Assembly: GCA_019802505.1 (NCBI GenBank)
Contig: JAFMOC010000303.1
Location: 12,501-76,500 of the forward strand
Direction of reading: 5' to 3'
Origin: Corydoras sp. C115
Taxonomy: Eukaryota; Chordata; Actinopteri; Siluriformes; Callichthyidae
DNA: 64,000 nucleotides
The position numbers and the translations under genes were made by a program. Shown here in pieces: positions 11,733 through 24,500 of this stretch (positions are counted from its first letter, which is position 1; the number at the start of each line of letters is the position of its first letter). Under the pieces are notes generated by a model. That model ran no database searches, was not told the origin of the DNA, and worked only from the letters and a program-made list of their open reading frames with translations.

Positions 11733-12958
11733 TTATTCATTCATTCATTATCTTCCGCTTTATCCTCTATTAGGGTCGCGGTGGGGGGGGTTCCCCATGC
11801 CCATCCAGGGGAGAACATTTCGGGCGCTGGGTAGATACACCCAGAACAGGGCGCCAATCCATCACTGGACACACACTCACTCACATAGACACACTCTATA
11901 TGGGGCAATTTGGAGAACTCAATTGACTTGATCCATGGTTTTGGACTGTGGGAGAAAACCGGAGAACCCGGAGGAAACCCACGCGGACAACATGGAAACT
12001 CCACCCAGATTGGGATTCCAACCTGGAATCCCCAGTGCTGAGAGGAGAACATGCCAACCACTAAGTCACCGTACTGCTTTGACATAATTATTCATTCATT
12101 CATTCATTCATCCATTATCTTCCGCTTCATCCTCTATTAGGGTCGCGGGGGGGTTCCCCTTGCGCATCCAGGGGAGAACGTTTTGGGCGCTGGGCAAATA
12201 CACCAAGAACAGGGCGCCAATCCATTGCTGGGCACACACTCACTCACACAGACACACTCTATATGGGGCAATTTGGAGAATTCAATTGCCCTTGATCCAT
12301 GTTTTTGGACTGTGGGAGGAAACCGGAGAACCCGGAGGAAACCCACGCCGACACGGGGAGAACATGGAAACTCCACCCAGATTGGGATTCGAACCGGGAA
12401 TCCCTAGTGCTGAGAGGAGAACATGCCAACCACTAAGCCACCATGCCATAATTAATTTGACATAATTGAGTCCAATAATTGGAATTAATTAAACGCTCCG
12501 GATTCGCAGGACAATTTTCTCAGCATGATGACTTTCAGCGTTCATTCATTCATTCACTCATCCATCATCTTCTGCTTTATCCTCTATTAGGGTCGTGGAT
12601 GGGGAGGTTCCCCATACCCATCCAGTGGAGAACGTTTCGGGCACTGGGTAGATACACCCAGGACAGGACACCAATCTATCACTGGGCACACACTCACTCA
12701 CACAGACACACTCTATATGGGGCAAATTGGAGAATTCAATTGATCTTGATCCATGTTTTGAACCCGGAGGAAACCCACGCGGACAACATGGAAACCCCAC
12801 CCAGATTGGGATTCCAACCGGGAATCCCCAGCGCCGAGAGGCGAACGTGCCGACCACTAAGCCACCGTGCCGCTTTGACATAATTAATTTGACATAATTG
12901 AGTCCAATTATTGGAATTAATTAAACGCACCGGATTCGCAGGACAATTTTCAGCACGC
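11733..12958 (-). mobile_element. Three SINE-A copies in a duplicated array
   Basis: Copies 11733-12076, 12100-12448 and 12556-12873. The spacer beginning GACATAATTGAGTCC is present at 12459 and again at 12891, a 432-base period, so the SINE and its flank were duplicated together. Confidence 0.88.
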
Positions 12959-12959
12959 C

Positions 12960-13323
12960 GACTTCATCGGATAACAAAAAATATATATTTATATATTTAT
13001 ATATATGAAGTCGGATTGCAGAGACCTTTACGTCCGCATGTTTTCACTCACGCAAATGTACAGTACATACGAACACACATTCAGAATGCAAGCGTCCGTG
13101 CGTCTCCACGTCCCAGGCTTAGGATCCCGAGACGTGTGGAAGACGGCACGGCATACTCGGCGAAAAGATGATCCAGTAAAGAATACGTAACTAGAGCAGA
13201 CGCACACACTCGTTCTCGTGGTTATGCTACCCGTATACATAAAAGACCAGGACGCACAGACTGATATGGACATTTCAAAATAAAAAATATATTGCTTTCC
13301 TCCCCATGAAGTCCCGTTCTGTG
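12960..13323. other. Single-copy stretch
   Basis: AT-rich start, then CG-containing unique sequence; no coding similarity seen. Confidence 0.3.
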
Positions 13324-13331
13324 GCGTTTAG

Positions 13332-13725
13332 TAGGGGTGAGCTGCAATATTCGCTGATTCGACGATTCGATTCGGAGAACCGTAGTCGACTATGAACCTC
13401 ATAGTCGAATGTACCATTTTGACCACATGGGGGTGCCCATGGCTGCTGCTAAGCATTAGTTTTTACATGAAATGTCTTTGTTTTCGTTATATATATATAT
13501 AGCCTTTTGTCAAATAAAATCATCCTAATTTCTAGAAGAAAAAAAAAAAAACAAAAAAAAGGTTTTCTTTTGTTTGGAAAACAAGTAAAATATATATTAA
13601 AAAAAATATTTTTCAAAACTATGCTTATAGCGCCATCTTGTGGTGAAATTTTAACTGATTCGACTATAGGGAAAATCTGACGAATCAGATTCGACTACGA
13701 AAATATGTAGTTGAATACAGCCCTA
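13332..13725 (+). mobile_element. hAT-type MITE, copy 1
   Basis: Non-coding element with ends TAGGGGTG and CAGCCCTA, flanked by the exact 8-bp duplication GCGTTTAG (13324-13331 and 13726-13733). Near its left end is a short hairpin, TCGACTATGA / TCATAGTCGA. No transposase. Confidence 0.9.
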
Positions 13726-14092
13726 GCGTTTAGTCCTGACGAGAGACCAAGTGTTTCCACGTTGACGACCACCACCACCACCACGAATATACGCAGGATA
13801 TTCAGATCCAAGAGTTGGGAGTTTTATCAGACTAAATGCACGAGACAGACGGATGCCGAATGAGGACGCCGAAGGGGAGCGAAGCGGGATGCTAAATAGG
13901 TTTTGCATAAATCTCGTCATAAATCTTGCAACTGCTAATATACCTGCTCATAAAAAGGTTGTTCAAAAACGTACTGTGACTCAGCAGTTCGGGGGACGGG
14001 GTGTGACGGGGGGGGGAGGAAGAAAACATCTGACAAAATACTCGTCACAGCCGCGCATCCTTAAAGAAACCTGCTCACGCTGGGTCATGCCA
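13726..14092 (-). other. atf7: Probable proximal 3' UTR of atf7
   Basis: Mostly non-repetitive sequence directly after the atf7 stop codon, ending at a MITE insertion. No AATAAA is seen on the minus strand here, so the real transcript end may lie further left among the SINE copies; single-copy stretches at 12960-13330, 11365-11730 and 9755-10080 could belong to a long UTR. Confidence 0.4.
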
Positions 14093-14274
14093 TCATCTGG
14101 ACGTGGGCTGCGCTTGAGAGGGTGCGTCTCCGCTCGCCGCGCTCCACTGACCGGAGCCCATTCCGGCCAACACGGCCACGGCCTCGGCAGCTCGCACGCT
14201 CAGCCCGTTGACGGAGCCCGGGGAGGACACGGAGACCGGGAGGACCAGAGCCGACACCGAGCCCTCATCTATAC
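14093..14274 (-). CDS. atf7: atf7 terminal coding exon
   Basis: Two bases plus 59 codons and a TGA stop at 14095-14093. GSVNGLSVRAAEAVAVLAG aligns with the ATF7 NGLSVRSAAEAVATSVL segment; the last 25 or so residues differ from mammals. Acceptor AGCTGCAG|GTA. Confidence 0.87.
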
Positions 14275-15195
14275 CTGCAGCTAGAAACAGAGGGGGGTTA
14301 GCACTTAATGCATACACCATTATATACAACAAAGACAACAACAAACAGTCAAACAGTCCCACACTTCTGATATATATATATATATATTTATATAGCGGCA
14401 CGGTGGATTAGTGGTTAGCATGTTCTCCTCGCAATGCTAGGGATTCCCGGTTCGAATCCCAATCTGGGTGGAGTTTCCATGTTCTCCCCGTGTCCACGTG
14501 GGTTTCCTCCGGGTTCTCCGGTTTCCTCCCACAGTCCAAAAACATGGATCAAGTCAATTGAATCCTCCAAATTGCCCCATATAGAGTGTGTCTGTGTGAG
14601 TGAGTGTGAGTCCAGTGATAGATTGGCGTCCTGTCCTGGGTGTATCTGCCCAGCGCCCGAGACGTTCTCCCCTGGATGGGCATGGGGAACCCCCCCGCGA
14701 CCCTAATAGAGGATAAAGTGGAAGAAAATGGACAGATGGGAATATCATATATCATTTTTTTTTATATATATATATATACACATACATATACACACACACT
14801 GTATATATAGGGGCGGCGTGGTGGCTTAGTGATTGGCACGTTCTCCTCTCAGCGCTGGGGATTCCTGATCGGAATCCCCATCTGGGTGGAGTTTCCATGT
14901 TCTCTCCATGTCCGCGTGGGTTTCCTCCGGGTTCTCCGGTTTCCTCCCACAGTCCAAAAACATGGATCAAGTCAATTGAAATCTCCAAATTGCCCCATAT
15001 AGAGTGAGTCTGTGTGAGTGAGTGTGTGTCCAGCGATGGATTGGTGTCCTGTCCTGGGTGTATCTGCCCAGCGCCCGAGATGTTCTCCCCTGGATGGGTA
15101 TGGGAAACCCCCCCGCGACCCTAATAGAGGATAAAGCGGAAGATAATGAATGAATGGGAATATCATATATCATTTTTTAAAATATATACAGTATA

Positions 15196-15293
<98 letters not shown>

Positions 15294-15546
15294 TACACAC
15301 ATTCCTGATCGGAATCCCCATCTGGGTGGAGTTTCCATGTTCTCTCCGTGTCCGCGTGGGTTTCCTCCGGGTTCTCCGGTTTCCTCCCACAGTCCAAAAA
15401 CATGGATCAAGCTCAATTGAGTGCTCCAAATTGCCCCATATAGAGTGTGTTTGTGTGAGTGAGTGTGTGTCCAGTGATAGATTGCCCCCCTGTCCTGGGT
15501 GTATCTGCCCAGTGCCTGAAACGTTCTCCCCTGGATGGGCATGGGG

Positions 15547-15609
<63 letters not shown>

Positions 15610-16880
15610 TGCGACCCTAATAGAGGATAAAGCGGAAGATAATGGATGGATGGGAATATCATATATATATATGTTTTTAATATATCATATCATATATATC
15701 ATTATATACACCAAACAGTCCCACACATCTGATGACTGCACAGTCTATACATCAGTGATGCTGCCCATGATGAGCCTCGGTCCTCACAAGGGTTCTTTCT
15801 TAAAAACCAACTATAACGGGGAGTTTTTTTCTTGCCACTGTCTGAGTGTATCCTGGGTGTATCTGCCCAGCGCCCGAAACGTTCTCCCCTGGATGGGCAT
15901 GGGGAACCCCACCGCGACCCTAATAGAGGATAAAGCGGGAGATAATGAATGAATGAATGAATGATCTGCTAATCAGAACAGCCGAGCGGAGACGAAAAAA
16001 CAACTGACAACAGAAATCTTTTCATTCGTCCTGCTCTGTGCACACGTTGTGATTCGGTTGTTAAAAGGTTCATTCAGGTGAGGGATTGAACCTCTTACCC
16101 ATGTAGGCCTTTTTCTGCAGTGCAGTTACCGGACAGTCCTTATGAGCCAACAGCAACTCCTTTAAACGGGTGACCTCTCCTCTCAGTAGAGACACTTCAC
16201 TCTTTTGAACATAAACACACAAAACACACACTTCAAAGTTACTTACTGTAAAGATGAACCTCCAGCAGCACTGCTGCACTAAAACCCCCTCACCACATCA
16301 GTGTCACTGCAGAACTGACAATAAACAATCCACCACCCAAATGATACCTGTTCTGTGATGGTGCTGACCAACAGAGAACAGAGAACCAACAGGGGACTAA
16401 CAACAACAAAGAACACAGATGGACTACAGTCTGGAATTATAAAACTACAACGTCCGTCTATATGGTAAGTGGAGAAAACAAGATGGCACAAGAAAAGCGC
16501 ATGGCCTCTGTTTTTAATTGTATATTATCTTGGTTTTTTTTTTTAAAGAAAAAAAACCCAGTTTTTAAACTGCACTTAAAAAAAACTTTTAAACACTGAA
16601 CATTATATTAACAAAATCCGAGCACATAAAGCAACAAAACAATTAATTAGCAAAAATGAATAATTAATATCCCTCCTAAATAAGGAGGGAATAAAAATAA
16701 AAAAATAATAATAATATAAATTAATTACCAAAAATATATATCTATAAAAAACATATATAAATAAAATTTAATATTAATTTTTTTTCTATTTTATTTTGGT
16801 GCTGAAAGAACACCTTTATTTATCCATACTTACAAAATGTGTTTCTGGTTGTGTATATGTATACATACACACAAACGGCA

Positions 16881-16958
<78 letters not shown>

Positions 16959-16980
16959 TACATACACACACACACATATA

Positions 16981-17029
<49 letters not shown>

Positions 17030-18525
17030 TGTTGTTTTTTTTTTTTTTTTTTGGATTAACTACACATTAGCCTCACAGTGAGTATCCAGTGTTAAACTGT
17101 ACCAAGCTGAATATGCGAATCTTCTTCGTTATGGCGCCCCCTAATGTGGACTAATGAGATTAAAAACCAGACTTCATATATTATATAATCACTGTGGTTT
17201 ATCAGCTCTAGCTGCTTTTCGAATCTGTTTTCTTTGCGTTATCATCAGCTCTTCATTCATAACGCTGCCGGATCAGCACGCATCACTCTGACGGAAAAGA
17301 CGCTATAGAAATAAATTAGGAACTTAAGATCACCACGGTAAAGACGTCAGGACTTAACGTGACTCCATGTTGGGCCCAAACCTGAACTTATCAGCATCTG
17401 AATGAGAAGCGAGATGAAACCCTCACCGTGAGAGATAGATTCGACGTTGCAAGCTCCTCCGCACGCTTTTCTAGAGCGCTGACCCACACTTTGCGCTTCT
17501 GCCGGCAGCGATACGCAGCAGCGCGGTTTCTCTCTAGGAAGCGGCGCCTACGTTCATCAGGCTCTATGTCAGAGCCCCGGCGTCTGCGTCCACCACGGGG
17601 GGCCGCAGGAGACATCTGGGAGGAAAACAAAATCATTTAAAAAATTTTAAAAAATCTAAATTTAAAAGTGTTATTGTGTTGTTCACACATTTTATCAGAG
17701 ATTGTAGGTAAGCCAGTTGAGCCTAATGCGTTAACAGATTTATTTGGGGAAACCTCATTAGCCTCGGTTTCATCTTCAACGACTGATTTCATATCCTTCG
17801 TCACTCTCCTCGCCAGACGGCTAATACTTATCAAATGGACGTCACCTATACCTCCTTCATATACACATTGAATTAGAGACATTATTCATGTCTTAAAACT
17901 AGAGACGGTTAGGTGTATTAGGACTGGCTCATTAAAGAAATTCCACAAAGTTTGGGACCCTTTCTTGGACTATGTTGACAAAATTTCCACTCTGGACTGC
18001 CCTTAATCAGCGAAGATTTTATTGTTTACCTTTCCCTGTGACTTCACTCTAGTCTTCATACTGTACTATAAAGATGACCGGTCTACGATCTGCTATTTAT
18101 TTCTTTATTAGTTTTTTTTTCTTTTCATTTATTTGTTTATTATTTTATTATTTTATGTTTATTATAAACTTGTTTGGGCGGCACGGTTAGCGGTTGGCAT
18201 GTGCTCCTCTCAGCACTAGGGATTCCCGTTTCGAATCCCAATCTGGGTGGAGTTTCCATGTTCTCCCCGTGTCTGCATGGGTTTCCTCCGGGTTCTCCGG
18301 TTTCCTCCCACAGTCCAAAAACATGGATCAAGTCAATTGAGTTCTCCAAATTGCCCCATATAGAGTGTGTCTGTGTGAGTGAGTGTGTGCCCGGCGATAG
18401 ATTGGCGCCCTGTCCTGGGTGTATCTGCCCAGCGCCCGAAACGTTCTCCCCTGGATGGGCATGGGGAACCCCCCCCACGACCCTAATATACAATAAAGTG
18501 GAAGATAATGGATGTGTATATATAT

Positions 18526-18597
<72 letters not shown>

Positions 18598-21500
18598 CGG
18601 CACGGTGGCGTAGTGGTTGGCATGTTCTCCTCTCAGCGCTAGGGATTCCCGGTTCGAATCCCCATCTGGGTGGAGTTTCCATGTTCTCCCCGTGTCTGCG
18701 TGGGTTTCCTCCGGGTTCTCCGGTTTCCTCTGACAGTCCAAAAACATGGATCAAGTCCATTGAGTTCACCAAATTGCCCCATAGAGTGTGTGTGTGAGTG
18801 AGTGTGTGTGTCCAGCGATGGATTGGAGTCCTGTCCTGGGTGTATCTGCCCAGCGCCCGAAACGTTCTCCCCTGGATGGGCATGGGGAACCCCCCCACGA
18901 CCCTAATAGATGATAAAGTGGAAGATAATGGAGATATATATATATTTTTTTTTTTTTTTAATTTTATAATTTTTTTTTTTATCTAATTATTATAGTACCT
19001 CTAATCATTACTTGTTCATGTATATATGTATTTTGTGTTGAGGTTTAATGTTTAAAAACAATAAAAAGATTATAAAAAAAAAAAAATACAAAAAAAAAAG
19101 TGTTATTGTTTTTATGTACAGATGGAGATGGAACTCCAGCATGTGTGCATGTGTGTGCGTGTACCTGTGGTTGCGCTGGTGAGGGGGTGTCATTGGGGTC
19201 ACTTCTGTGGGTCGGGAGTGGTCCACCGAGACTCTGCGGCGGCAGCGACGACCTTAACTTCTTGGCGGAAAGCAGATTTAACAATCACAGAGAGAAAGAA
19301 AGAAACATGTAATGCAAAATCAGGGCTGAATTTGAAGGAGATGAAACAATGTTGAAACAATGTTTTATTTACTAGTTTGGCTTCATTGTGTGAGCTGTAA
19401 CCAGACGGAGAAGAGGAACCACTGCTGCTCCCGCCCATCGGAGGGCCTGGAATTCCAGGGATATTCGGCACTGCATTGGACGACCTGGCAACCTACACAC
19501 GCATGCACGCAATGAGAGAGATTATTTTAAAAGTAGACGATTGCATGTACACACAGACGGGCATGCACACAGACGGGTATGCACACAAAGGGGCAATTGA
19601 GTGCCCACACAGTCAGTAATGTGTGTAGTAGTTCACTCTCCATAGACGTGCACACAGTTGATTGCACACATTGGTGGACGCACAAACGTGTATACACACC
19701 GATGCTCTGACACACTGATGACCCACACATATGCAAACGCACAGCCTTACATTTACATTTGGTCACTTAGCAGACGTTTTTATCCAAAGCGACTTACAAG
19801 GTGGGCTGGCTTAGTGGTTAGCATGTTCTCCTCTCAGCGCTAGGGATTCCCGGTTCGAATCCCCATCTGGGTGGAGTTTCCATGTTCTCCCCGTGTCCGC
19901 GTGGGTTTCCTCCGGGTTCTCCGGTTTCCTCCCACAGTCCAAAAACATGGATCGAGGTCAACTGAATTCTCCAAATTGCCCCATATAGAGTGTGTCTGTG
20001 TGAGTGAGTGTGTGTCCAGCGATAGATTGGCGTCCTGTCCTGGGTGTATCTGCCCAGCGCCCGAGACGTTCTCCCCTGGATGGGCATGGGGAACCCCACC
20101 GCGACCCTAATAGAGGATAAAGTGAAAGATAATGGATGGACTTACAAGGTGAACACAGGGTTAATCACAACATCCCTGCAGCAATGAGGGTTAAGGGTCT
20201 TACTCAAGGACCCACACTGGTAACTTCAGTGGACCTGGGATTTGAACCCCCAACCTTCAGATTGATAGCCCAACACCCTGACCACTGAGCTACCACATTC
20301 TTACATCACACACAATAAAACAGATTGTTTGTAGGGAATATAGGGAGGGTGTGGTAGTTCAGTGGTTGGGGTGTTGGGCTATCAATCTGAAGGTTGGGGG
20401 TTCAAATCCCAGGTCCACTGAAGTTACCAATGTGGTTCTTGAGTAAGACCCTTAACCCTCATTGCTGCAGGGATGTTGTGATGAACCCTGTGCTCACCTT
20501 GTAAGTCAAGTCGCATGTAAATGAATAAAGCGTATGTGTGTGTGTGTCTTTGTGTGTGTGTGTGTGTGTGTGTGGCCCCACACTTACAGATATGACGGAT
20601 GTTTGTCCAGGGCTGGGAAGCAGAGGGATAGTCTGTCCGTTTGCAAGCTGCATCATCATTGGAAAGGAAGCGGATGGGGAGCTGGAAGACGATTCGCATA
20701 TCAGAAGCCTGAAGTCAGCAGCCAACATTCAGAACCCCAATCCAGAACCAGCGTGAGGTCCGTACCTGAGTCTGTTGGATGGGGGGGTCCGGGTGATGAC
20801 AGAAGTGGGAGAGGGCTGAGTGGGATTCACAGAGTCATATCCTAAATGGAGTGGCAGAGACATCGGTCGCATGATGGGAGGTGTGGGCGCAGTGATGGCT
20901 GTTGTTCTGGGTGGAATATCCTAAAGAGAAACAAAAAGAGAAAACAATCCCGTAATCTGTTGGATTTAGTGTGCATTCTGTTTGGCATCTGACTCACTCT
21001 ATGTTCCATGTTCTCCCGGTGTCTGTGTGGGTTTCCTCCGGGTTCTCCGGTTTCCTCCCACAGTCCAAAAACATGGATCAAGGTCAACTGAACGACATCC
21101 ACATTCGCTTTATTTATCGATTTAGTACTTTTTATGGGCTGCACGGTGGCTTAGTGGTTGGCATGTTCTCCTCTCAGCACTAGGGATTCCCGGTTCGAAT
21201 CCCAATCTAGGTGGAGTTTCCATGTTCTCCCCGTGTCCGCGTGGGTTTCCTCCGGGTTCTCCGGTTTCCTCCCACAGTCCAAAAACATGGATCAAGGTCA
21301 ATTGAGTTCTCCAAATTGCCCCATATAGAGTGTGTTTGTGTGAGTGTGTGTCCAGCGATATATTGGCGTCCTGTCCTGGGTGTTTCTGCCCAGCGCCTAA
21401 AACGTTCTCCCCTGGATGGGCATGGGGAACCCCACCGCAACTCTAGTAGAGGATAAAGCGGAAGAAAATAGATGGATGAAAATTGCCCCATATAGAGTGT

Positions 21501-24500
21501 GTGTGTGTGAGTTAGTGTGTGCCCAGTGATAGATTGGCACCCTCTCCTGGATGTATCTGCCCAGCAACAGAAACATTGTTTGGATGGGCATGGGGAACCC
21601 CCCCTTTCCGTGACCCTAGTAGAGGATAAAGCTGAAGATACTGAATGGGTTGTAGTGGCACTGTGGCTTAGTGGTTGGCATGTTCTCCTCTCAGTACTGG
21701 GGATTCCCGGTTCGAATCCCAATCTGGGTGGAGTTTCCACGTTCTCCCCGTGTCTGTGTGGGTTTCCTCCGGGTTCTCCAGTTTCCTCCCACAGTCCAAA
21801 AACATGGATCAAGTCAACTGAATTCTCCAAATTGCCCCATATAGAGTGTGTGTGTGTGTGAGTGAGTGTGTGCCCAGTGATAGATTGGTGTCCTGTCCTG
21901 GGTGTGTCTGCCCAGTGCCCGAAACGTTCTCCCCTGGATGGGCATGGGGAAACTAATAGAGGATAAAGCGGAAGATGATGGATGGATGGTACTTCTCATG
22001 CTTTCGTTCCAGGTTTGTAACTTCTCACAGTCCATGCAAAGTCAAATTATTTTCATATCACAGAGATAAATTTTTGCAGTTCTATGGTATTATTTCCTTG
22101 TTGCCGGTGGATTTCACACAGGTGAAGTTTCACTTCCTGTTCACAAGCCTACCGCACATTTACCAAGTAAACAGGGACAAGACAAAAAAATAATAATAAT
22201 TTTATAGTATTTTTATTAATCGTCAAACGTTGATTTATTCATTCATTCATTAATTATCTTCCGCTTTATCCTCTATTAGGGTTGTGGGGGGTTCCCCATG
22301 CCCATCCAGGGGAGAACGTTTCGGGTGCTGGGCAGATACACCCAGGACAGGATGCCAATCCATCACTGGTCACACACTCACACACACACACTCTATATGG
22401 GGCAATTTGGAGAATTCAGTAGACCTTGATCCATGTTTTTGGACTGTGGGAGGAAAGCGGAGAACCCGGAGGAAACCCACACGGACACGGGGAGAACATG
22501 GAAACTCCACCCAGACTGGGATTCGAACCGGGAATCCCTAGCGCTGAGAGGAGAACATGCTAAACCACTAAGCCACCATATACCGCCAATGTTGATTTAA
22601 AAAATTCACAAAAAGCGGTGGGAACTGATTCTTCCAAAATTCCTGCATAGATTAGACCTGCAGTCAGCTTCACACACAGGATAGCGTTCCAACAGATCCT
22701 GCAGCTGACGTTCAAGATTCAGCAATTCATCCATCCATCCATTATCTTCCACTTTATCCTCTACTGGGGGGCGGGGAGGTTCCCCATGCCCATCCAGGGG
22801 AGAACGTTTCAGGCGCTGGGCAGATACACCCAGGACAGGACACCAATCCATCACTGGTCACACACTCACTCACACAGACTCACTCTATATGGGGCAATTT
22901 GGAGAACTCAATTGACCTTGATCCATGTTTTTGGACTGTGGGAGCACTGTGTTTTTCACACACTATGCTACATATTGTGTCAGTGTGTGTTTGAGATTTG
23001 TGTTTAATTGCTCTTTGGGCGACTTGGATGCCTTAAACTCATACTGTAAATAAAACCAGACATTTTTTGACCTGCTTAATAAAGACATGGAAAAATATTT
23101 ATTTATCCAATTCATCGATTAATCAAAAAAAATAATTAATTAATTAATTCATTCATTCATTCATTATCTTCCACTTTATCCTCTATTAGGGTCGCGGGGG
23201 GGTTCCCCATGCCCATCCAGGGAAGAACGTCTCGGGGGCTGGGCAGATACACCCAGGACAGGACACCAATCTATCACTGGACACACACTCACTCACACAG
23301 ACACACTCTATATGGGGCAATTTGGAGAACTCAATTGACTTGATCCATGTTTTTGGACTGTGGGAGGAAACCGGAGAACCCGGAGGAAACCCACACGGAC
23401 ACGGGGAGAACATGGAAACTCCACCCAGATTGGGATTCGAACCGGGAATCCCTAGTGCTGAGAGGAGAACATGCCAACCACTAAGCCACCGTGCCGCCCT
23501 TAATTACATTCATTCATTCATTCATTATCTCCCGCTTTATCCTCTATTAGGGTCGCGGTGGGGTTCCCCATGCCCATCCAGGGGAGAACGTTTCAGGCGC
23601 TGGGCAGATACACCCAGGACAGGATGCCAATCTATCACTGAGCACACACTCACTCACACACACTCTATATGGGGCAATTTTGAGAATTCAATTGACTTGA
23701 TCCATGTTTTTGGAATGTGGGAGGAAAGCGGAGAACCCGGAGGAAACCCACGCGGACACGGGGAGGACATGGAAACTCCACCCAGATTGGGATTCGAACC
23801 GGGAATCCCTAGCGCTGAGAGGAGAACATGCCAACCACTAAGCCACCGTGCCGCCCTAATCAAAAAAATAATCGACCAATTAATCGATTATCAAAATAAT
23901 CGTTAGTTGCAGCCCCAATGCCGACATTTATTCCTTATTACTACGAATAGGTTCTGATTTTTATTATGTATCAGTTTAAAGATTAAACTCAGGATCTATT
24001 TTTAGTTGCACCTTTTGGATTTCTCTCCCCAGCGCACCCATACCCTTCCGTACCTTGCTCTTCCTCATGGGAGGCGGCTCCTTCGCCATGGTGACAGAGT
24101 CTCTGGAATCTGACATGCTGGAGGATGATGACGGACTGTCAGGAGGGGAGGAGTCAATCTCTAAAGGCCCTTCCTGCTCCTTTATTTCCGAAGTGGGTAG
24201 CGCTGAAAGCTGAGTCCAAGAACAAAGATGGACAGAAGAAGAACAAATTATTTATAGATATTTAGTTTAATTCAGATATTAATTTCAACATTAATAAGAA
24301 AACGCTGATACATCAGTCTGCAATGACAACATAAAAGTCTCATACAAACTGACGGGTTCTCGTGTTCTCCAGTTCACCCGCTAACTTTAATTAAGTAACA
24401 TGGACATTGTACCAGGCGGCACGGTGGCATAGTGGTTGGCATGTTCTCCTCTCAGCACTAGGGATTCCCGGTTCGAATCCCTATCTGGGTGGAGTTTCCA

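Noticed and set aside
15146..15952. Long open frames (268, 252 and 207 codons, e.g. also 18140-18898 and 21207-21830) with recurrent peptides such as PRGFPPGSPVSSHSPKTW
   Set aside because: They are SINE-A read in various frames plus AT or poly-C repeats (YIYIYI, PPPPPP). The same peptides recur dozens of times, on both strands, with no start context or codon signature.
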